Assembly: GCA_943788045.1 (NCBI GenBank)
Contig: CALSOT010000006.1
Span: forward strand, 744,001 to 808,000
Source: an uncultured Polaribacter sp.
GTDB lineage: Bacteria > Bacteroidota > Bacteroidia > Flavobacteriales > Flavobacteriaceae
DNA length: 64,000 bases
Direction: 5' to 3'
The position numbers were made by a program, and so were the translations under genes. The notes beneath the pieces are model-generated. The model searched no databases. It was not told the DNA's origin and saw nothing but the letters and a program-made list of their open reading frames with translations. This document shows positions 8,456 to 14,538 of this stretch, in pieces; positions within the stretch are counted from its first letter, which is position 1, and the number at the start of each line of letters is the position of its first letter.

Positions 8456-9247
8456 TTATTTTTTTGGAAACCAAGGAATAAAAGCATTCGTAGATTCAAC
8501 GTATTCTTTATAGCCTGGTTTTGTTTTTTTTAATGATTTTTCTAACATGGCAACGCCTGAAATCTTGATAATTAAATAGATCATTACCAACGCACCAATA
8601 AAATGCCAATATCCACCAGAAGCTATAGAAAATAGTCCAAAAGAAAACCAAACTGTGGCATCACCAAAATAATTGGGGTGCCTTGTATAGCGCCACAAAC
8701 CAGTTTTAAGAATGGCACCTTTATTGGCTGGATTCTTCTTGAATTTTGTTAACTGATAATCACCAACGGATTCAAATAAAAACCCGATACACCAGCATAA
8801 TAGCGCTATATAATCAATGCTATTTAGTTCGTTATTGGTAGTTTCTCCATAAATGCCAAACAAAGGCAGAGAAACAATCATTATTAGGCTTCCTTGCAAA
8901 ATAAAAACCTGAAAGAAACTCACCCACCAGTATCTATTTACACCATAATATCTTCGAAATTCTTGGTATCTAAAATCCTCTTCCTTTCCATAATTTCTTT
9001 TAAACAAATACGCAGATAGGCGAATTCCCCAAATACTAACCAGAGCTAATACAACAATAGTACGCGTATAGCTATGTGGCTCTAGTATAAAGTAGGTAGC
9101 ATTTACCACCACAAACCCCATTCCCCAAAAAGCATCAACAATACTCACGTTTTTTAAGGGAATACTTATGAGCCATAAAATGACCATTAAGAATAATATT
9201 ACAGATAACGCAATCAGAAAATTCATGAATATCCTATCATGTTTCAA
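8456..9247 (-). CDS. DUF1295 / steroid 5-alpha-reductase C-terminal-like membrane protein
   Basis: 263-residue polytopic protein with about six to seven transmembrane helices. The family signature GLWRYTRHPNYFGD lies in the C-terminal third, as in DUF1295 proteins and isoprenylcysteine methyltransferase-like enzymes. Members are presumed to act on lipid-like substrates, but this substrate is unknown. The second methionine (codon at 9226, MNFLIAL) is a good alternative start because it opens the first helix. It is probably co-transcribed with the small membrane gene downstream. Confidence 0.85.
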   Translation of the reverse strand: MKHDRIFMNFLIALSVILFLMVILWLISIPLKNVSIVDAFWGMGFVVVNATYFILEPHSYTRTIVVLALVSIWGIRLSAYLFKRNYGKEEDFRYQEFRRYYGVNRYWWVSFFQVFILQGSLIMIVSLPLFGIYGETTNNELNSIDYIALLCWCIGFLFESVGDYQLTKFKKNPANKGAILKTGLWRYTRHPNYFGDATVWFSFGLFSIASGGYWHFIGALVMIYLIIKISGVAMLEKSLKKTKPGYKEYVESTNAFIPWFPKK

Positions 9248-9282
9248 CTAAATTTTCAAGTAGTTGTTTAAAAAAGTAAAAT

Positions 9283-9780
9283 TTATTCTTCAGCCACTTC
9301 AAATGAAGCAAAGAAACCTCCAAAATCAAAGTAATCTCCTCCTGCAGCTATTTTACCATCTACAAAATCAAATGTATGATACGCATGGAGACTGAAAGAT
9401 TTACCTGTTGCTACATGGGTTCCAGTCCATGTTCCATAAGTTCTTACACTTCCGTCTAACTCGCCAGTTTCTGCGAGAACACCAGGCAGCCAGTTATCTG
9501 GGGTGTATAGAATATTATCAAACAAAGTTTGGTACATCTTTAAAGCTTCTATGTGTGCTGTTTTACCATATTGCTTAGCGCCATGCATTGGTGGTTGCCA
9601 AAGTAAATCATCATGAAGCATGGCAGACTGGGCAGCGATGTCTTCAGTGCCGTGTGCTAGCATAAAATTCTTAGCAATTTCTAGATTGGCTGCATATTTG
9701 GGATTGTTTTCTTTTTCAGGGGCACATGAAGCAATAAATAACAGCAATGTAATTAAGGATAATTTAAAAATTGTTTTCAT
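9283..9780 (-). CDS. NTF2-like (SnoaL-type) lipoprotein
   Basis: 165 residues. A lipoprotein signal peptide ends in FIASC with C19 as the predicted lipid-modified residue. The mature part resembles the SnoaL/NTF2 cone fold: helix NLEIAKNFMLAH, a DLLWQPP strand, and C-terminal strands with HAYHTFDFVDGKI. Catalytic function is uncertain; many exported members are ligand-binding or orphan. It is divergent from another NTF2-like lipoprotein at 9922. Confidence 0.75.
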   Translation of the reverse strand: MKTIFKLSLITLLLFIASCAPEKENNPKYAANLEIAKNFMLAHGTEDIAAQSAMLHDDLLWQPPMHGAKQYGKTAHIEALKMYQTLFDNILYTPDNWLPGVLAETGELDGSVRTYGTWTGTHVATGKSFSLHAYHTFDFVDGKIAAGGDYFDFGGFFASFEVAEE

Positions 9781-9921
9781 TTTTTTGTATGGATTTAAAA
9801 TTATGTCCCTATAAATATAAGAAATTAATTGTGTTTTACCTGTGTGAGTGCTTAATGATATTTTTGTAATTCATTTATAATCACTAAATTACTATCTTAT
9901 ACGAACTAAATTAATCATATT

Positions 9922-10830
9922 ATGAAACAATTATTGAAAGGAATTTTCTTATTATTAACTACTGTTCTATTTGTGAATTGTAACTCAAGCGGAGGAAAAA
10001 ACTTAGTAGCTGGAGACAATTATGGGAAAACATATAGTATTGGAGATAATGCCATGTCTGAAAAACTACAGATACTAGCAAAGGCATATAGCATGCAAAA
10101 TACAGACGAGTTAGTAAAACATTATGATGCAGAATTTCTTGGTGAAAACGGGGTGGAATCTACGCGAAAATGGTTAGAATCGATGGATTCAATTAGTATG
10201 GAGCCGTATGTAATTATTCCAGTAAAATTGGAAGGAGACCCAGACACAAAAATATTGGCATGGTCTAAAGAGGAACGTCATTATAAAAACGGTTCTTATG
10301 AAAAATTAGATCTTATGGAATTTTTTAATTTCAATAAAGAGGGTAAAGTTGATAAATTTAGACAATGGAAAGCAATTGATTCTGCAAACTTCGGAAAATC
10401 TTACGGAGGTAAATTTATTGGAAAAAAAGACAACGAATACTCCGGAAGACCATTGGTGTTTTCAGATAGAAATGAAGTAGCCATCATAGAAAAACTAATA
10501 AAAGATTATAATGAAATGAATATTGCCGAGTTTGCGGAACCTTTTGCAGATGTTGCAACTTTAAATGATTACAAAGGCAACGCAATGAAGATGGAGAAAA
10601 AAGATATGGCTGGTATTTTTAATGATTATAAATCTGTAAACTGGGTGCCTTATGCGATTGTTCCTTTAAAAATATACAATACAGATGCTGCATCTGGTGT
10701 GCAAGTAATGTCTAAAGAAACGAGAGTATTTAAAAACGGAAAAGTGTGGGAAAAAGAATTATTTGAAATATTTTACTTTAATCTAGAGGGTAAAATTACT
10801 TCCATGACACAATTTGCGAGAGACTTTTAA
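9922..10830 (+). CDS. Lipoprotein with two tandem NTF2-like domains
   Basis: 302 residues with a lipobox LFVNC (C20). The mature protein contains two similar halves. Half 1 (about 50-155) has EPYVIIPVKL, SKEERHYKNG and MEFFNFNKEGKV. Half 2 (about 190-302) repeats this as VPYAIVPLKI, SKETRVFKNG and FEIFYFNLEGKI. The internal duplication indicates two fused NTF2-like domains, so a single chain may mimic the usual dimer. Function is not known. A strong terminator follows. Confidence 0.78.
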   Translation: MKQLLKGIFLLLTTVLFVNCNSSGGKNLVAGDNYGKTYSIGDNAMSEKLQILAKAYSMQNTDELVKHYDAEFLGENGVESTRKWLESMDSISMEPYVIIPVKLEGDPDTKILAWSKEERHYKNGSYEKLDLMEFFNFNKEGKVDKFRQWKAIDSANFGKSYGGKFIGKKDNEYSGRPLVFSDRNEVAIIEKLIKDYNEMNIAEFAEPFADVATLNDYKGNAMKMEKKDMAGIFNDYKSVNWVPYAIVPLKIYNTDAASGVQVMSKETRVFKNGKVWEKELFEIFYFNLEGKITSMTQFARDF

Positions 10831-10848
10831 GCACAAAAAGCAAAATAT

Positions 10849-10886
10849 AAAAAGAGCTACAATTAATTTGTAGCTCTTTTTTTTTG
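10849..10886 (+). terminator. Rho-independent terminator
   Basis: AAAAGAGCTACAA (10850-10862) pairs with TTGTAGCTCTTTT (10868-10880) and runs into more T residues, 20 bases after the lipoprotein stop. Confidence 0.85.
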
Positions 10887-11440
10887 GCTCGTTAAATCTT
10901 TAAAAAGTATTGATACTTTTAAAAAAAGTAATGTACTTAAAAGAGTAGAAGAAAGTTTGTACAGATACTTAGAGGAACAAGGATGGCTATTTGGTTACCA
11001 TGCAGTAAACAGTATACGAACTAATATTTTAAAAACTCGCACTTTTCTGAGGTCAGTTAAAGAAAATAATTTCTTCCGTATCTTTTAGGGAATTCTTCCT
11101 ATACTTTTGCAACATGCATACGTATCTAGTTGTACAAAGTTGTACAATAAAAGTCTAAAAGTTGTACAATATTTATATAAATATAGTAGAATAACTTGTA
11201 AAAAATTGTAGTATTTTTATAAACTAGGTAATTACCAGCCTATATGTAAGGTAGCACCCTTACCTAATCAAGATACGAAATAAAAAGCACATTATAAAAA
11301 TATTTCTTTAAATCTGTAGGAAGTTTACATAAATAAAATTCAAAGAATGAGAGGCTTGTATAATAATCTCATTGCGTTTTTTGAGTACTAATTTTAGCAG
11401 TTATACCGCGCAGTATTGCATTGTCTTTTTTTAGTAAGGT
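10887..11440. other. Gene-poor stretch with a decayed ORF and TTGTACAA cluster
   Basis: No intact gene was found. A plus-strand frame is open from 10867 to a TAG at 11086 and reads like real protein (RVEESLYRYLEEQGWLFGY) but has no ATG; it is probably a gene remnant of unknown family. Three TTGTACAA palindromes follow at 11130, 11140 and 11162. A small hairpin GTAAGG/CCTTAC lies near 11247-11265. Confidence 0.4.
11130..11169. promoter_or_regulatory. Cluster of three TTGTACAA palindromes
   Basis: TTGTACAA occurs at 11130-11137, 11140-11147 and 11162-11169, with start-to-start spacing of 10 and 22 bases, close to one and two helical turns. This could be an operator array, but there is no intact gene next to it. 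Confidence 0.35.
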
Positions 11441-11493
11441 TTTACTCAATAATTGCCACAAAAAAACCCAAACATTACTGAATGGGTTTTTAA
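11441..11493. repeat. 53-bp direct repeat, copy 1 (contains terminator)
   Basis: Identical over 53 bases to 12023-12075. It contains the hairpin AACCCA...TGGGTT with A and T tracts, so read on the minus strand it is a Rho-independent terminator downstream of the small gene at 11599-11736. Confidence 0.85.
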
Positions 11494-11598
11494 TAGTATT
11501 TTAAATGTTAATTTCTTCTTTTACTTTTGCAAAATCCCGTTTGTGGAATTTTCTAAACCATTAATACCTATATGGATTATAAATGATTATCAAATGTG

Positions 11599-11736
11599 TC
11601 ATATAAACATCTGAATCTCATCGTTACTTTCATAGTCCATCTCTTTTGTACAATCCGTTATGATTTCTGATTTAGAAAACATCGAACCAAACATCAATAG
11701 TATGGTTAATATTATTTTTTTCACAGTATTTCTCAT
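11599..11736 (-). CDS. Short secreted peptide, possibly a truncated gene (45 aa)
   Basis: An ATG at 11736 (MRNTVKKIIL) opens 45 codons. A signal-peptide-like segment (KKIILTILLMFGSMFSKS) is followed by an acidic tail with one cysteine (TDCTKEMDYES). A TATATTTG -7 element lies 66 bases upstream at 11802-11809, a copy of the 130-bp repeat lies further upstream and a terminator repeat downstream, so it occupies the gene position of a small cassette. A frame reading FHKRDFAKVKEEINI just downstream suggests that the original gene was longer and has lost sequence. No family is recognised. Confidence 0.45.
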   Translation of the reverse strand: MRNTVKKIILTILLMFGSMFSKSEIITDCTKEMDYESNDEIQMFI

Positions 11737-11801
11737 AATGGTTACTTTAATAGTTTTACAAATTGTGTTCTAATCTTTCTTTTCTGCTAGTTTTTAGGGT
11801 A

Positions 11802-11809
11802 CAAATATA
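11802..11809 (-). promoter_or_regulatory. Bacteroidetes-type -7 element for the 45-aa ORF
   Basis: The minus-strand sequence TATATTTG matches TAnnTTTG exactly. It gives a leader of roughly 60 bases before the ATG at 11736. Confidence 0.5.
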
Positions 11810-11894
11810 CGTCTTACAATCGTAAAATAAGTAAACAAATGTAACATAATCAGTTACTTATGGTTAAAAAAACACCTATAAACGATATAAAATG

Positions 11895-12025
11895 GCATTT
11901 CAACGAAATTTTAACAATTTGCAAAGCTACATTGACCAATTATATTTCCACTGCGGTTTTCCACATTTAAAACTGCGGATTTCCGCAAAATGAATTTCGT
12001 TTGGTATTTTTTGATGAAGGTGTTT
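11895..12025. repeat. 130-bp direct repeat, copy A, with paired 14-bp palindromes
   Basis: It is closely similar to 17039-17167 in the same orientation: both begin GCATTTCAACGAAATTTTAA and end near TTTTTTGATGA(A)GGTGTTT. Inside are TGCGGTTTTCCACA (11952-11965) and TGCGGATTTCCGCA (11974-11987), whose starts are 22 bases apart. Each copy lies upstream of a minus-strand transcription unit, so it probably carries a control region. Confidence 0.75.
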
Positions 12026-12075
12026 ACTCAATAATTGCCACAAAAAAACCCAAACATTACTGAATGGGTTTTTAA
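12023..12075. repeat. 53-bp direct repeat, copy 2 (contains terminator)
   Basis: Exact duplicate of 11441-11493. On the minus strand the AAACCCA/TGGGTTT hairpin plus T tract closes the large operon that starts at 16910. It abuts repeat copy A of the neighbouring cassette. Confidence 0.85.
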
Positions 12076-12093
12076 AGTATTTTAAGTATGAGT

Positions 12094-12245
12094 TTACTTC
12101 TTAATAAACTTTTTAACTATCCTGTTGTGGTAGAGGTAACATCTAAAGCTGCAGAAGCGTCTGGCGTTGTAGTACCAATACCCACTTAGGCAAAAGTTGT
12201 TGCAGTGGATACTACTGTTGCCAAAAGTGTGAAAAATTGTTTCAT
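12094..12245 (-). pseudogene. Broken T9SS cargo gene: signal peptide, VGIGTTTP start and sorting tail only
   Basis: From the ATG at 12245 the frame reads a signal peptide (MKQFFTLLATVV...TTFA), then TAA where these proteins normally have Gln, then VGIGTTTPDASAALDV, the hallmark N-terminus of many flavobacterial surface proteins. After TSTTTG a TAG appears, and in a different frame the sequence continues directly as IVKKFIKK plus stop, the end of a T9SS C-terminal domain. So the middle of the gene is deleted and a CAA to TAA nonsense change lies right after the signal peptide. It is last in the minus-strand operon. Confidence 0.75.
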
Positions 12246-12292
12246 TGGCGTATTTCTTTTATTTGATCTTTTAATCGTTGTTTTAACCCCAA

Positions 12293-12457
12293 TTACCACC
12301 CAGGATCTGGCGGTGTAGATTCTGCTTGTGCCTTTTTAGGGTTGAGAATCATAAATGTTCCCAGGGCTGTTAGTGCAGCATATTTCCCCATTTTTTTTAC
12401 GGCTTCTTTTCTACTGATATCATTTGTTCCGTTGGGTGTGTTTTCTGTATTTTTCAT
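12293..12457 (-). CDS. 54-residue exported peptide with Tat-like N-region
   Basis: The ATG at 12457 lies 9 bases after the stop of the T9SS cargo gene. The sequence starts MKNTENTPNG, then DISRKEAVKKMGKYAAL opens a hydrophobic stretch (ALTALGTFMIL), followed by an AQA-type cleavage site and a nine-residue proline-rich tail ending DPGW. Codon use and the strict DISRKEA pattern look genuine, and I recall similar short genes beside flavobacterial T9SS cargo genes. The N-region resembles a twin-arginine signal but has RK and KK instead of RR. After cleavage only a very short peptide would be released, so a membrane-anchored role is equally possible. Confidence 0.65.
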   Translation of the reverse strand: MKNTENTPNGTNDISRKEAVKKMGKYAALTALGTFMILNPKKAQAESTPPDPGW

Positions 12458-12466
12458 GTGATGTTC

Positions 12467-14005
12467 TTATTCTATTGCTAGTTTTTTTGTGAAAACAATG
12501 TTTTCTGCCTGTATCTTTAAGATGTAAACGCCTTTTTTAACGCCTATAGTAGAAAGCAGCTCTTTCTGTGAAGCATTTTTAATGGTTTTTGAAAGTATTT
12601 TCATTCCTAATACATTATAAAGGGTCACCTCTGCTGGTTGTGAGAACTGCTGTAATCCTTCTAAAGAGATATAAGCATCTCCTTTGCCTTTATAGGCGCT
12701 AACCAAAGAACTACTGCTTACGGTGTCTATAGAAAGAACGCCTGTAGTAAAGTGTAAATAAAACCTGCCCGCACCACTCAAAGTGGTTTGTGCTGTGAGC
12801 TCAAAACTCTCATTGGTAAGAAGTGTAAACGTATTTTCTACTGTGTCTTCTATATAAACATTTATATCCTCTGGAATCGTACTATTTGCTATTTGAATTT
12901 CAAGAGCAATATTGGCTTCTTGATTTATTGCTAGAGGAACGATTACATTGCTCATAGCATCTGTAGGCATCGCATTGATACCCATGCCAATACCATTGTC
13001 TTGTTCTACAAGTCTCGAACTTAAACCTGAAGATTGATTGAAGGCTCCGGCATCATAGCCTGGGTCTAATCCTAAGGTCAATCCTTCTTTAAAATAAAAT
13101 TTGGTGTCTGATACTTTAACAGCATCACCGTGCATGTCTAAAACCAATTCGTAACTCGCAGAGGATCTTGCGGCAACAAAATCATCTGCTCCTGTAACTG
13201 TTTGCATCGCTTGGGTAAAATTGATTGTTTGATCCGCTCCACTTCCTGCTGCGGCTACAAAAAATCCTTGACCAGGGGCAATGTAAGTGGCTGCGCTTGT
13301 ATTGTTGTAAATTTCATATCCTGTTCCATCAGCTTTCCATCCATAGATTGCCTCAAAATTATCATCAATTGCTGCTGTATTTGCAGTTAAAAAGTTGTTA
13401 GTACCATCTGCATTAGAGTTTCCATGAAGATACGACGCAAATGGATTGGCTATTAAATTCCAACGCCTTCCTGAACCTGAATTTGCTGCATTATTGTTGT
13501 TAATGATAACACTTTGGTCTCCATTGGCAATTGCTCCTGTAAAAGAAAGAGTGCCTCCACTTGTGGTAGCCATTTGGTATCCTTGCCCTAACGCTAAATC
13601 ACCTGTGGTTGCATTGGTTGCATTTGTCCAAGTATCTAAGGTATTGTCATAAGCACCTACTGCATAAACACCACTTCCGTTTGTGGCAATATTGGCATCT
13701 GTAATTAAAGAACTAAATGCCATACCAGATACTGGCGCACCTACTAAATCCCATTCTCCTGCGCCTACTATATTTACATAGCGGTTATAAGTGATATCTC
13801 CTGAGGCAGCACCACTTACCATTAGCGATGAAAATTCATCCGAATCGGAATGTAAAGTTACCGTCCCTGCTGTGTTGGTGAAATCTCCACCAACTGTCAA
13901 TGAACTTGTACTTTGAATAGTAATACTTCTACCTGAATTTACAGTTACATTTTGTGAATGCATTGAAAAAGACAATAGTGATACTAATAATATTAACTTT
14001 TTCAT
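12467..14005 (-). CDS. T9SS type A sorting domain-containing surface protein
   Basis: 512 residues. An N-terminal signal peptide (MKKLILLVSLLSFSMHSQ) is followed by a beta-helix-like start (NVTVNSGRSITIQSTSSLTVGG). The middle is Gly/Asn/Thr-rich with NRYVNIVGAGEWDLVGAPV and GQGYQM motifs typical of large flavobacterial exported proteins. The last about 75 residues form a type A sorting domain (AEVTLYNVLGMKI, GVYILKIQAEN, TKKLAIE). It should be exported by T9SS and attached to the surface or released. It lies 5 bases downstream of an S74-domain gene in one operon. The ligand or enzyme activity is unknown. Confidence 0.85.
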   Translation of the reverse strand: MKKLILLVSLLSFSMHSQNVTVNSGRSITIQSTSSLTVGGDFTNTAGTVTLHSDSDEFSSLMVSGAASGDITYNRYVNIVGAGEWDLVGAPVSGMAFSSLITDANIATNGSGVYAVGAYDNTLDTWTNATNATTGDLALGQGYQMATTSGGTLSFTGAIANGDQSVIINNNNAANSGSGRRWNLIANPFASYLHGNSNADGTNNFLTANTAAIDDNFEAIYGWKADGTGYEIYNNTSAATYIAPGQGFFVAAAGSGADQTINFTQAMQTVTGADDFVAARSSASYELVLDMHGDAVKVSDTKFYFKEGLTLGLDPGYDAGAFNQSSGLSSRLVEQDNGIGMGINAMPTDAMSNVIVPLAINQEANIALEIQIANSTIPEDINVYIEDTVENTFTLLTNESFELTAQTTLSGAGRFYLHFTTGVLSIDTVSSSSLVSAYKGKGDAYISLEGLQQFSQPAEVTLYNVLGMKILSKTIKNASQKELLSTIGVKKGVYILKIQAENIVFTKKLAIE

Positions 14006-14010
14006 ATTTT

Positions 14011-14538
14011 TTATTTTTCTGAAATTAATTTTCTTAAGTTTTCAATTCTACTTTTTAGGTCAGCGTTTTTTAAACTTAATTCATTTACCGAATTTATGAG
14101 AACAGGTACAAGACCTTGGTAGTTTACTGCCAACATTTTATTGCTACTTACACTTACTAGCTCAGGAAATACTTTTTGAATATCTTGTGCTAAAAATCCA
14201 ATTTTAATTTGTTGTGTTTTATCTTCTAACATCGTATACTTCTTTGGATATAATTTTGAAATCATTGCCAGAGACGGCCCAAAAGAAAAAATATTAGCCT
14301 TAAGTCTTGAGTCTGAAGAGGTAACTACTTCACCTGCGATAGTTAATAAACCGTCTGATAAAGTAAATAGATCGGTGTCTGAACTGTGCCCTATAGTAGC
14401 ATCATCTATAACAAGATCATCCACGACTACAGATCCTGCCGTAAGTAAAGCATCAATATCAGCGGTTGAAAATGAATAGTTTTGTGCATTTACACTAAAG
14501 CCGATGGCTAATGCAATAATGGTGAGTTGTTTTTTCAT
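14011..14538 (-). CDS. Tail-fibre-type S74 intramolecular chaperone domain protein (short form)
   Basis: 175 residues with an N-terminal signal peptide (MKKQLTIIALAIGFSVNA). After a short linker containing ATIGHSSDTDLFTLSDG it carries a peptidase_S74 endosialidase-chaperone domain: SSDSRLKANI at the expected self-cleavage site, KIGFLAQDIQKVFPELV, and MLAVNYQGLVPVLINS. It ends in a coiled-coil heptad stretch (ELSLKNADLKSRIENL). S74 domains trimerise fibre-like proteins and cut themselves off. The whole protein resembles the last about 180 residues of the next gene upstream. Its start overlaps that gene's stop by 4 bases (ATGA), so the two are translationally coupled. Confidence 0.85.
   Translation of the reverse strand: MKKQLTIIALAIGFSVNAQNYSFSTADIDALLTAGSVVVDDLVIDDATIGHSSDTDLFTLSDGLLTIAGEVVTSSDSRLKANIFSFGPSLAMISKLYPKKYTMLEDKTQQIKIGFLAQDIQKVFPELVSVSSNKMLAVNYQGLVPVLINSVNELSLKNADLKSRIENLRKLISEK

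Noticed and set aside
12293..12457. Calling the 54-residue peptide a true Tat substrate
   Set aside because: The twin arginine is missing (RK and KK instead) and almost nothing would remain after cleavage.
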